NCBI RefSeq assembly: GCF_040802235.1
Contig: NC_133161.1
Coordinates: 148,667,121-148,731,120, forward strand
Origin: Manis javanica
Taxonomy: Eukaryota; Chordata; Mammalia; Pholidota; Manidae
Reading direction: 5' to 3'
DNA length: 64,000 nt
Shown: in pieces, positions 1 through 10,490 of the stretch
Numbering within the stretch: the stretch's first letter is position 1
Layout: each line of letters starts with the position of its first letter
Notes under the pieces: generated by a model
Seen by the model: the letters and a program-made list of their open reading frames with translations, nothing else
The model's database searches: none
Told to the model about the DNA's origin: nothing
Program-made: the position numbers and the translations under genes

Positions 1-625
1 GAGAAATTAAGGCACTAAATAAATGGAGAGATACACTGTACTCATGGATTGGAAGACTATTCTTAAATTCTCAAACTGATATGGATTTAATGCAATCTCA
101 ATAAAAATTCCAGCAGTTTTTAAAATAGAAATTGTGAAATGATTCTAAAGTTTATATGGAAATGTAAAGGACCAAGAAGAGCCAAAACAATTTTGAAACA
201 GAAGAACAAAGTTGGGAAGATTCACCCTATCAGATTCCAAGACTTCTGTAATACTACAGCAATTGAGATAGTGAAAAACATATTGATTCGTTGGAAAGAA
301 TATGATAATATTAATCTACAAAACAACCTTATTTTAAAAATGGGCAAAGGATTTGAGCAAATACTTGACCAAAAAAGGATACACAATAAGCAAATTTGTG
401 CACAAAAAGATGTTCAACATCATTAGTCTTTAGTGAAATGGAAGTTAAAACCACAGTAGCTGCCATTGCAAATCTACTAGAATTGTTAACAATAACAAGT
501 GTGGAGGAACTGAAACTCTCACACATTGCCGGTGGGATGCAAAATGACACAGCCACTTTGAAGAAGGTTGGCAGTATCTTATGGAGTTAAACATAGACTT
601 ACCATACAGCTCAGTAATCCTACAC
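1..625 (+). repeat. L1 LINE ORF2/3' fragment, degenerate
   Basis: The text reads as the sense strand of an old mammalian L1: the late ORF2 segment around 40-230 and the end-of-ORF2 segment around 340-620. Pieces between these are missing, and every frame carries stops. It lies in intron 2 of HTR3B, antisense to that gene. Boundaries and subfamily are approximate. Confidence 0.75.
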
Positions 626-635
626 CTAAGCACCT

Positions 636-2600
636 ACAAAAACTATTGCTAACACCATACTTAATGAAAATTTTTCCAGAAGATGGGAACAGCAAAGATT
701 TCTGTTCTCACCACTTCTACTGATATAATAGGAGAGGTCTTAGGCAATGCAATAAGACAAGAAAAAAAGAATAAAGAGCATACAGACAAGAAAGTAAAAA
801 GCAAAACTATTTGAAATGACAGATGATAATATTAATCTACAAAAAAACTACTAGAATAAGTAAGTGAATTTAGCAAGACCACAGGGCACAAAGTCAACAT
901 ACAAAATGAATCACATTTCTCTACAAGAACAAGAAACGAGAAAAAAAATTTTATTAGTTAAGCACCATCAACATACTTTGAGATAAATTTAATAGAAATA
1001 GATGTAAAATTTCTACATCGAAAATTTTAAAACATGGTTGAAGACCCAAGTAAATGGAGCAACACTCCACATTCAAAGATTGGAAAACTCAGTAATGTTA
1101 AGATGTCAATTGTCCCCTAAATTTCTCTGTAGATTCTATTCTACACCATTCTAAACAAACTCCCAGAAGGTTTTCTTAAAAAATAGAAACTGACAAGATG
1201 ATTGTGAAATTTATGTAGAAATGCGAAGGCCCTAAAACACCAAACTATTTCAAAAGTGAAGAACAAAGTCCAAGGACTTACAGTCCCTGATTTCAAGTGA
1301 AATAGCCCATTCAGAGCAATTCAACAGGAAAAGGAGTCTTTTCAAACAAATGGTGCTGGAATATGCAGCAAAATGGAAAAAAATAAATCAATCAAAACAC
1401 AAAAAACAACAGCAACAAGAACCTTGATCTCACACATCACAGAAATTAACTTTCAGTACTTCATGGAACTAAATACAAGCAGCTAAAAACCTATAAATCT
1501 TTGGGCAGAAAACACAGGAAAATTTTTTTGTGTGAACTTTGTGAAGTGGCAAAGATTTCTTAGGCACTGACCATAAATAGAGGATTGATAAAAATGGACT
1601 TTATTAAATTTAAAATTTTCTGTTCACCTTAAGACCTGTGAAGAGAGTGAATAAACATAACCCACAGCATATGGAGCCAGGAGCTGGGACAAGACATCCG
1701 CATACATACATGACACGGGACTGTGTCCAGAATGTATAAGCTGCTTCTAAAATCTATAAGAAAAAGGCCAACAGCCCAATAAAAAATTAAAATGCCACTT
1801 CATGAAGAAAGATATGAAGGTAGCCAATGATGCATGTAAAAAAGAGCCCCAAAGCATTGGCCGCCAGGGGAACGTAAAATAAAACCACAGTGGGCCACCT
1901 CTATAGCCTTAGAGAGCAGCTAAAATTCAAGACTGAAAACACCAAATGTTGGCGAGGATGTGGAGCAATGGGAACCTTCTCAGCCAACAGGTGGGAGTGT
2001 GAGACGTACAACCACTTTGGAAATCAGTCTGGCAGTTCCTCTTTAATGACACACCTATCCTGTGAGCCGCTTCTGGGTTTTACTTGAAAGAAATGAAAAC
2101 ATATATGTACAAGAAGACTCGTACGAGAATGTTCATGGCAGCTTTACCGATGATGTCGTGAAACTGCAAATGACCCAGGGGCCTGTTGATGAGCGAATGG
2201 GCAAACAGATGGTGGAACAGCCATGGCCAAATATCACTTACCAGTGAAAAAGGAAAACTACTAACGTACCCAATGACATGCGTGCATCTCAAAAACATCA
2301 TGCCGAGTGAGAAATTCAGACTCTAGGACATATAATAAAATTTCATGAAGTTCTGGAATGAGCAAAATGAATCTATCATGAAAGAAATCAGAATAGTACT
2401 TGTCTCTGTGGATGGAGGGGATGGGGATTGACTTGGAAGTGAGGGGTCTTCCTGGGGTGATGGAAATGTTCGATATATTGATAAGGATATGGATCATATG
2501 GGCGCACACAATTCCCAAAGCTCATCGAGCAGTGCACTTCAGATCTGTGCATTTCAGTATACATATGGTCTACCTCAATTAGAGGAAAAAGTTTTAAGTA
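636..2600 (+). repeat. Second L1 LINE copy, ORF2 to 3' end
   Basis: A second L1 in the same orientation begins further upstream in ORF2 than the fragment before it. It runs through the reverse-transcriptase region (about 640-1000), late ORF2 (about 1000-2300) and the 3' region (about 2300-2600). It is heavily mutated, with small deletions and no long frame. It restarts earlier in the element than the preceding copy, so it is a separate insertion rather than a continuation. Confidence 0.75.
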
Positions 2601-3322
2601 GTAAACTGAAAAACAATTATTGAACTATTTTAACAAAACAAGCTCCTGCTTTTAAGAGAAACCAAAATAAACCTGGGACTTACTCATATTGAAGATTTTG
2701 CAATTAAGAAAAAAGGAGAAAGAGGAAGCGGAGATTAATCACAAGGGCCGTTACTTACTGAGGGCTTACTAGGACACCCTCTCACTGCCTTATGAATTTT
2801 CTCATTTGATTCCCACATTTCAGATATAGTAGGAAAGCCATGCCTTAACAAACAAACCTTCCTCCACCAGCCTTTGCAAATACCCAGGTGTAAATTCAAG
2901 ATACCAAGGCACTTTTTTTCTCTTTTTAAGATTTCAAGCAATATGTGGTGGTTGTTTTCTTAAATTTACTATCATTACTAAGAGATAGGAACCAGAGGAA
3001 AAAATACCTATTACCAATTTTGGTTTTGGCAATACTCATAAAATAAACACAGTGAACTATGGCCACAATTCTTAAAACATCTTAATTCTGTGGAACTCCT
3101 ATTTCTAGATGATCTGCCCCTCCAAATGTAAACTGGGGACTAGAAAGCATGATTTGCCTAATAAATGTTTAATCTCATGTTCCCTGCTAAAATCAGTCTA
3201 GTTCAGCTTCCCTGCCAGCTCAATTAGAGTATCAAGAATAAAACACCTCCGAGGCTCCTGCACAATGGCAGATACTTTTGCAAATGGGTAACGGGAATAG
3301 GAAAGGATAAGGTGGCCCTTAC
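2601..3322. other. HTR3B intron 2, no gene seen
   Basis: AT-rich non-coding sequence between the L1 pieces and HTR3B exon 2. A weak MIR-like stretch lies at about 2740-2840. I see no other exon: the next HTR3B coding exon was looked for on the minus strand and not found, so it must lie beyond the left edge. Confidence 0.6.
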
Positions 3323-3483
3323 CACATCCAGTACTGCACAAACAGAAATGTCCAGGTACACAGTGGTGGCCTCAGTCCAGTTGTGAACTGGCCTCACCTC
3401 CTTACGATATTTCTGTAACAGCTGCTTGGTGAGATGATGCAGGGCAGAGCTCCTGGGGTGAGGTGTATCTGAGGCTAGGATTC
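3323..3483 (-). CDS. HTR3B: HTR3B coding exon 2
   Basis: 161 nt, read from 3483 down to 3323. The acceptor is a pyrimidine-rich tract ending in AG at 3485-3484; the donor is GTAAGG at 3322-3317. The first two bases complete a Gly codon split with exon 1, and 53 codons follow, ending in ...AVLDV. An NWT N-glycosylation sequon lies in the middle. A second possible acceptor AG at 3470-3469 would drop 15 nt (GILAS becomes D) in the same frame. I prefer the upstream one because it keeps the residues equivalent to human GILAT. Confidence 0.93.
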
Positions 3484-6400
3484 CTGGAAAAGGAATGGAA
3501 GGATGAAAGCAGGAGGAACTTAGTATCTTGAGCAGATTTCAGACTGTTCAAGACTCCATGGCTCCTAGCAGAATTTAATTTCCAGCTCACCCCAATCCAC
3601 TCAAGTTCATAGCCAGCTGGCAGGCTTTTTGCAGACACTTATTTAAAATAAACTGATACCCTAACTGCCCAGTGGAGAACTCTCACTGCAAAGATAAATA
3701 AATCTACCCCACTTCCAAGGATCCAGATCGCACCTACAATTCTGTTTTTCACAATCGTGCATTTGGAGACAGAATCCTTTCTTTATTCCTGTATCATCTC
3801 CTCCTGGTGCAGAGGAGAAACCTTCCTACGCAACTTAGATGAAACTGAAGTCCTCCTTTGCATTTTTCGTTTGATTTTCCATTTGTAATTCAACAGTTGA
3901 ATAGAAAACCCAAGCAGAAACATGAACAAAACAGTGAACCAAAGATCTGTGTGGATATCTGAAGGGATATTAATGAGACTCCAATTCATACTTTTCTCCT
4001 CAAAAAACCTTTTTCCATTCTGTCTTTAAATAAAATGCACTTGTCAGAAAATGAGATCTTGGTTTTGGGAAAATGTTCTCTGGTTCCAGGGCACAACCAT
4101 TTCATCTCCTATGACCCAGGAATCTTGATTTGTACAGGAGCAGTGATTGGTGTCTGGGCGGGGAGGCCAGGGGGAAGGAAGCCACAGAAATGAGGGCCAA
4201 CAATTGGAAGTGACAGTTGTGTGAGGGCTTTCTCTGAATTGCAAAAAGATATCTTGTTCACAAGCTTTGCCAGCCCCCAGGGGATTCAAAGCTTTGCTAA
4301 GTCATTGGGCTGAAGCAAATAGCACACCTCCTGCCACAGCGCGTGAGTGAAATCCATCTGCAGTGACCTGCACGTGAATTCACCTCGCCTCTCGGTGGTT
4401 TTGATGGTTATTTTGATGAGCTGCTGAAGGTCTGCAGGATCCAGCCGAAACTGTAAATGAGATCTTTTCTCCCTGGGTGACACACCTGTTTATACCCATT
4501 TCTTTATGGATGATGTTGTGTCACTGGCCGCCACAGGCAGCAATTTCTGTGGTTTATCAATGTCAGTGTGACCGAAATGCTAACGACGATGCTGGCAGAG
4601 CCGCCCCAGACTCACTGCGGGCAGGGGGAGACGGACACATGTCCGATCAGGCCTGGGACTCCAGGGAGCACGTGACCTCACCACTGCTCGCCCAAGAAGA
4701 CCCCCGAAGGCCTATCAGCCATTCGGGCGAGCAGGACTACGGTGGGTGGCTTGATTCAAGGATCATCTTTGGGGTTTCTGAGGACTGTGATTGTCAAAAA
4801 ATACCTGTGAATTTCCATACCTGAGACCATGTCTTGCTGGCTTGCCCCAGGGGAGTCAGGAGCTCACAGCAAAGCGGGTCTGGGGCTCTTCCTGAGAACT
4901 TCGCTTTGGGCAAATTCACCTGTACCTCGCCTGAGAGCCCCAGGTTCAGGTCCCGGGTGGGGAAACACTGATATGAATGCTTCAGTTATAAGAAAGTACC
5001 CGAGACAGAATTAAAACATAATTCTGAGAAATCAATGTGTGTTCCCTATACCCTCTGCTATCTTTCCTAGGAAACAATCCATAGGTCCCCTATGGATAAA
5101 CACATATTTTCTAGAATGTATCAAAGTCTTTGGATAAGAAGAGAAAGTTCTGGAAGGTAGAACTTGGAACAATGGAGGAACAAGCAATGGTAGGAGAAAA
5201 ATGAGAAGCCCGTGGAAGTGTGCTTAAATAACCTGCAAGGGGAAAGAGTTATTTGTTTAAAATGGGAGGAAATAACAAATTACATTTCTACTATGAATGC
5301 AAATTTGCCTGAGGAGAAAGATCAATTAATTACAGGAGAGAAATTAGGGATGTCAGTGACCATTAATTAACAGTAAGTTATGCCCCTTGAAAGCTAATGT
5401 GACATTCACACAAGCACTAAATGACTCACAGTTCAGTGATGTTTCAACAGACACTGATGGAAGCCATCAACAGACAGGGAAAGGTTCCTCACTAGCCTGT
5501 CCTCCCTGAATGCTAATCATTAGCTTCAAATAATTCACTTGTAAGATTTCTGGAAAGTAGGATGTGTTAGGGACTGAGCTATGAAGTACTTTTAGGTGAA
5601 GACAGATAAAAGAAGAAAGATAAGTATACAATAGAATTATTCTATTTTTTATTTCCCTTGTTTGAATGAGTTACTGTCACACACCCTATCTTAAACTGTT
5701 CGGGGCACTTTGATGAAAAGAGCTATTCTTGCTCTAGTGAGCACTGCATCTCACTCTCAGGACTCCAAGAGAGTTGTACATGTGCCTGAGAGGTTACAAG
5801 GAAGGAGGGGTTGAGGTGTGCGCTACTGTTTAACGCCTGAGTCTGTGTGAGTGTGCGCTGTGTGCCAGGCACTGGGCCAAGAGCCCAGTCGTCTTAAGGC
5901 TTTATAACAGCCTTAAGAGATGGGTGCTCGACAGCCTACGAGGGGTCACCGTTAGAGGCGAAGGACTCTAGGCCAAGGGAAGTTAGCACTGCCCAAGGTC
6001 AGACAGCTTGCAAGTGAAGAGGCTGAAAAGTAAACCAGACTGGTGTGGATCAAAGCCCAAGCTCTCGGTCACGGCACTGCACTGACCTGCTCGCTGAGGA
6101 TGTCAGAACAGTCATGAGCAAGCCTTCAGATGCAAGACTGGCACGTTGAATGGAGTAGATTATTGGGCAGAAACAGCCCATTGTATTTTCTGGGTATATG
6201 TGTGTTTTCAGGTTAATTATATCTTCCATTTGTGTTTGCAATTTCACAATGCTATGTTATTTGATCTTCTTGAATATGCAAAATTGACAGTTTATTTACA
6301 GGGAAACTGAATCTCTGAGGGATTAACTGACTTGCCCTGAATCACGTGGCTGGTGCGCAGCAGAGCAGGAACTAAACGGTTCTCCTGATGCAGGCCTCCT

Positions 6401-7754
6401 GCCCTGGCGCACGGCTTCTAGGCAGCGGCCAGTGTGGTGGTTGGCTCAGTGCATGTATGTTTTCAAACCAGCTTGGTATTAACCGAGTCAAAAATCCAAA
6501 GGGTGGATGTTTCTGTAACAGATGTTCTCAGTATATTTACGGTCAAGCACTGATTGCTTAGACAACTATTAAAATGCTTTTTCTGCCACATTCAGAACAA
6601 AAGTAAAGCACAATACAAAACGTTGGAGAGACATTGTTAAGGATTCCTTCCGTTTTCTTACCTTCATTTTTCTATTTTATCTTACTTAGGTTAATGTTCA
6701 CAATTCTTTTCTGCTAAGAAACCCATTTGGCATTTAATGAAATTTCCTCTATTTTCATTTTTATAATTAAGATATGCTTTTATCCTTTAAGTTCAACACC
6801 CAGGATTTTTATACTTTCACGATAAGTGGCCATTTTTCTTCTCTACCCCAATAAAAAAATCATTTCCAGCTGCTGGGCTACTAAATTCCTTCCTCATCTC
6901 TGTAATTGAGTCATTCCACTTCCAGTTATATTTTAATACATGGAAATTCAGATACAAGCTCTAGGAGACCCTCAAGAAAGCAGGGTAGGAGAAAACACCA
7001 GCATAAACATAAATTCTTGATTTGTGCATGTTTTCTAAGAATCAATCGCATCCTAGCTCAAATGGTTCAATTCAGTAGAGTCAATGCTGGCACCCTGCAA
7101 GTGTAGTTCCAGAAATTTAGAAAATTTGTTTCTAAAGTATTTTTAAGGGGAATTGTACACTCCAAAAGCATGCCAGTTTAGAGTACTTGTCTTTAGAGAG
7201 CTACTCATCACATACACAGACTTTGTATTGATGTAAAGCCCCTAATCCCAAAACGATATCCAGGTGACTGTGGCCATAATGTATCCACGAGATTCTTTCT
7301 CTGGGCTACTAAAAGCTTATAATGAAACTAAGGCTATTTTGGGTAATAAAAGTATATTAGACATAAAAGCAAATCTGAAAAAGAGTGCTGCAAATTCTGA
7401 ATGCAAATTGAGGCAAAGCGAGCTTGCCTTCTAGAGAAGTAGGGATTTATCAGACCACTGTAGCATGTCAGAGCACAGGCTCACCTATGTGTAAAAAGCC
7501 CCTCTGTGCAACCCTGTATATACACGTATTAGAATCATTGGGGCAAAATCATAAATCACTGGTCTCCAGGTAGCTTTGAAGGACTGGCATTTTACAGATG
7601 ATGAATAAAAAACAAACGCTCGTGAGGAGTTAGATGGCACAGTGTAAAAAAATATTATCTCTGGCTTCTAAGAGTTAATATTCAATGCCTAGTAACACCA
7701 TGAAAAGGACTCACCTGAGGCAGCCACCAGGACAAAGGGCCACAGAGCAGCCAT
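3323..7754 (-). CDS. HTR3B: HTR3B, 5-hydroxytryptamine receptor 3B subunit (5' two coding exons only)
   Basis: Partial gene on the minus strand: exon 1 at 7754-7715 and exon 2 at 3483-3323, with a 4.2-kb intron. The product is a subunit of the serotonin-gated cation channel, a Cys-loop pentamer in the plasma membrane that works together with HTR3A. Visible parts are the signal peptide and the first about 45 residues of the extracellular ligand-binding domain. The motifs SALHHLTKQLLQKY and EVRPVHNWTEATTVYLD match the start of mammalian HTR3B and differ clearly from HTR3A. Human HTR3B has about 441 residues, so only 66 complete codons plus one split codon are here. The location head to head with USP28 matches the order on human 11q23, which supports the call. 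Splice sites are canonical GT-AG. The rest lies left of position 1. Confidence 0.93.
3484..5849. other. HTR3B intron 1, distal part
   Basis: Intronic sequence without a recognised repeat. It holds two minus-strand open frames preceded by acceptor-like sites: one ending at 4286 with an acceptor at 4452-4451, and one at 3783-3989 encoding a hydrophobic stretch then a basic tail. I do not recognise either product and do not call them genes (see findings). Confidence 0.5.
5850..6095 (-). repeat. MIR SINE
   Basis: Antisense MIR text: the conserved core with 'tgtgccaggcactg' near 5860, then 'gcccaaggtcagacagcttgc' wording near 5990-6010, followed by the tRNA-related end. It lies in HTR3B intron 1. 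Confidence 0.75.
6285..6425 (-). repeat. MIR-like SINE fragment
   Basis: Shows the 'acagggaaactgaatctctgag' and 'cttgccctgaatcacgtggctgg' landmarks of an antisense MIR, more worn than the copy 200 bp before it. Confidence 0.6.
6430..7714. other. HTR3B intron 1, proximal part, no feature recognised
   Basis: AT-rich intronic DNA between the MIR fragment and exon 1. I see no repeat or further exon that I can name. Confidence 0.5.
7715..7754 (-). CDS. HTR3B: HTR3B coding exon 1 (signal peptide)
   Basis: Read from 7754 to 7715: ATG then 12 more codons (MAALWPFVLVAAS) and one base of a split Gly codon, followed by the donor GTGAGT at 7714-7709. The residues form a typical signal-peptide hydrophobic core and align with human MAPLWACILVAAG. 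The human protein starts five codons upstream. Here the equivalent codon reads ACG, so the ATG at 7754-7752 is the likely start. One extra residue (Ser) sits before the exon junction relative to human. Confidence 0.9.
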
Positions 7755-8549
7755 CGCCCTCACCGGCGTCCCCAGGCCGGTCTCCCCGAAGAGAAGGGCA
7801 AACTTGCCTAGTGGGTGGAATGCCTCTCTGTTTTGCCGGAACGGGCTCCTCCACACGCCATCTTCACGTGCCGTCTTCTGTCTGCCAGTTCACGCTGCCC
7901 TCGCTGGCACTATTTGGTAAGCACCGAGTGGGACCAAAGGCAGTCCCGGCACCGCACAGATGTTTGGGAACTGACGCTGTTGTGATACTCTTCAACTTCC
8001 CCTTCGGTTCTGGACCCTGGGATCAAATCAGGGCCACATTTAATTTCCCTGACAGGAGAAAGCTAAGTGAATAATGTAATCTAAGAGGAGCCCCTGAGGG
8101 GAGGAAATTCCACACTAATATGATCTCCTTTACAGCCTTTACCTAGAGCAATGCTCTTGCAGACATGCAGGACACTAATTTCATGAATAATTGAGACCCA
8201 AATAGCTGTTCTAAATCAGACTTGTGCAGTAACATCTTAGCCTTTGACAGTCATTGTACTCAGATCCGTAAAGCTAACGGAAATCTGGTATTGTCTAATG
8301 AAGAACACCTGCTGACAATACAGTGGGAAAGTGCCTTTTGTTTTTCCTAAACCCTTAAATTAAAAGAAACATTGATTTCTAATAAATAGGAGTGCTTCCT
8401 AAATGTTCACTGTCCACAATTCACACAGTAATGATGTAAGAGGATGCTTCTAGGCCTGTGGAAGATGAGAACTGCTAAAGTTAAACATTCAATACAATGT
8501 TAATTTAACATTCAATGCAGGGTTTTTTTTCACCTTTTGATTGAGCATC
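7755..8549. other. HTR3B 5' flank
   Basis: Upstream region of HTR3B. The first about 250 bp are moderately GC-rich and would carry the 5' UTR and promoter, but I cannot place a TATA box or start site. The remainder is AT-rich without a recognised element. Confidence 0.4.
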
Positions 8550-8908
8550 TGTGGAGAAAGTGAAGATTCCTGTGGCCAGGATTCTCACCTGGCCCTGGTT
8601 GGCTTGCTCACTGCACATGTGTGGGTGACACATTGTACCTGACTCTATATAAAGAGCTCACCCAGTGCTCTGGGCTGCAGATGAGCAGAGGCTGGAGTGG
8701 TGGCAGTGCCAAGGACGGGGACAGAGGCAGGGACTGGCTTGCTGCATGCAGACTCGCTCTGGGTGGATGGGGTTCCAGCACTTGACCTGCCACCCTGGGA
8801 ATGAAGTTGGATATAAACCTTTTCACCCCAAGAATGTTCCACTGTCATTTTTTGGTCTTGCTGAATCCAGAGTTAACTTGTCTTGGGCTGAAACCCATTG
8901 GCAAGACA
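8550..8908 (+). mobile_element. ERV LTR copy A (recurrent family), sense
   Basis: About 359 bp running from TGTGG to ...CAAGACA. It has a TATA-like TATATAAAG near 8647 and an end segment (TTTTCACCCCAAGAATGTTCC onward) shared with the other copies of this family. No retroviral internal sequence adjoins it. It is followed after five bases by a copy in opposite orientation. Confidence 0.7.
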
Positions 8909-8913
8909 GGACC

Positions 8914-9251
8914 TATCTCACCAAAGGGTTTCAGCCCTGGGCAGGTTCACTCTGGATTCAGTGAGACTGAATAACAACAGAATGTTGTGGGTAAAAGAGT
9001 TTACACCAAGCTTTTATTCTCACAGAATCATGTCTGCCTCTATCAAGTTCACCATCCGTCTCCATCTCTGCCTCGGGCAGAGCCCTAGGTGGAGCTCTTT
9101 ATGTAGTAATACCGACAATACGGTTCATCACCAACGGGTGTGTAAGCATTTGCCTAGCAGCAGGCCAATTACACCATTGCATGTGCACAGTGGGCAAGTA
9201 GATAAGGGTCGGGTGAAGATCCCAGCCACAGGAACTCCCATTTCCCCTTCA
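8914..9251 (-). mobile_element. ERV LTR copy A', inverted
   Basis: Same LTR family on the minus strand. It begins with the shared end text (ACCAAAGGGTTTCAGCCC) and ends near CCACAGGAACTCCCATTTCC. The possible duplication GGACC (8909-8913) and GTACC (9252-9256) differs at one base. It abuts copy A tail to tail. Confidence 0.65.
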
Positions 9252-9900
9252 GTACCCATTCACTCTTCATTGTTAAGGAAAAAAATACATAATTCTATGT
9301 AACTCTACCTTCCATTGGTAGACCCCTAGAAGCTTTAGAAATCAAAACTAAATTTCATACCATTTCCAACATCTGCCTGCTTTTTACTATAAATGGGATT
9401 GTAGAGGCACAGATGTGAGAAATTCACAGAGAAAATTAAGGGGAAGAAGTATATACCTGACCTCTTTCTCCTAATTATTTGGTCTTTTTGTTTAGAATCC
9501 ATGCAGCTCTCTTCCCAGTTTTCATCTACTGATAGAATGTAGCTTGACTGGCGTCCTACCATCGGTGAGGAAGTTACAAATACACTGAAAGGAAGGAACT
9601 AGGATGAAGCCTGTGGCCCTGAGCTGGTTGTGGAGATGCCACTGTGAACTCATTCAGTTTTCAATACATGGAGGTAAATATAGAAATAAACACAAATGTT
9701 AAGTGTGTATGCATGTCTGTCCACTAGAGGGTCTGGAAGCAGGGACACCCCAATTGCAATGAGTACACCTAGCATCCAGATCTTAGTTTCTAAATACCAT
9801 ACCTACTAAAAGGAAGAGATGGGAAAATGACTGATACTAGGACTGGGGCAGGGAGCATAAGCACAGCCTGGCTTGTTGTAAAGTAAAGATGTGCTTAAAG
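9252..9900. other. Intergenic, no feature recognised
   Basis: AT-rich. The last about 100 bp may belong to the old plus-strand L1 that continues at 10491. Confidence 0.4.
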
Positions 9901-9910
9901 AATGATGAGG

Positions 9911-10480
9911 TTGGGACTGCTCTCTGCTCAGAGACAGCCATTCTCTCTTTCAGCCATTAAAATCTCTTACATGGGAACTTGAGCTGCCTGGGAGCCCTCA
10001 CCCCCTGATCCTCCTCCACGAACCCACCTTCCACCTCCCTGGTCGCTTGATCTCTTCCCAACACCGGCCTCTGATTTGTTACTCCTCCAGGACTATCTAG
10101 GCCTTCTCACGAAGAATAATGAAACCAGCTATAATGACATCACGAATCATCTCAAGATGCCCGCCCTTCCCCAACTCTACAGCAATGGCCTCGCCAACCC
10201 CAGAATCTGTGCCCCCTTCCAGCAGGAAGTAGCTAGAGGATGAGATTCTATGCCCAGTTCTCCAGAGGCCCCTATTAAGGAAAGAAAAAGATGGGAATGA
10301 AGGCAAATTCTGGCACACTAAGACACCACCCCTTAAGATCCAATCACCAACATCCCCATAGCAGAACACACCTACTTCTACTGCTTAAAAATGTGCTTCC
10401 TCACCCATGAGCTGCTGCTCTCTGCACAGAGACAGCCATTCTCTCAGCCATTAAAATCTCTTGCGTGGGAAAATAAAAAA
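9911..10480 (+). mobile_element. Retrocopied retroviral RNA (R-U5 ... U3-R-polyA)
   Basis: A segment at about 9918-9976 (CTGCTCTCTG...CAGAGACAGCCATTCTCTC...ATTAAAATCTCTT) recurs at about 10410-10469. Each copy holds the poly(A) signal ATTAAA. The downstream copy is followed by an A-rich tail (AAATAAAAAA). The 10-bp word AATGATGAGG stands on both sides (9901-9910 and 10481-10490). Terminal repeats plus poly(A) plus a long duplication fit an L1-copied retroviral transcript rather than an integrated provirus. The internal part is only about 430 bp and codes for nothing recognisable. Confidence 0.6.
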
Positions 10481-10490
10481 AATGATGAGG

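Noticed and set aside
139..426. 95-codon frame at the left edge
   Set aside because: It is late L1 ORF2 in an old, deleted copy.
10097..10369. 90-codon minus-strand frame
   Set aside because: Lies inside the retroviral RNA retrocopy on its antisense strand; no motif.
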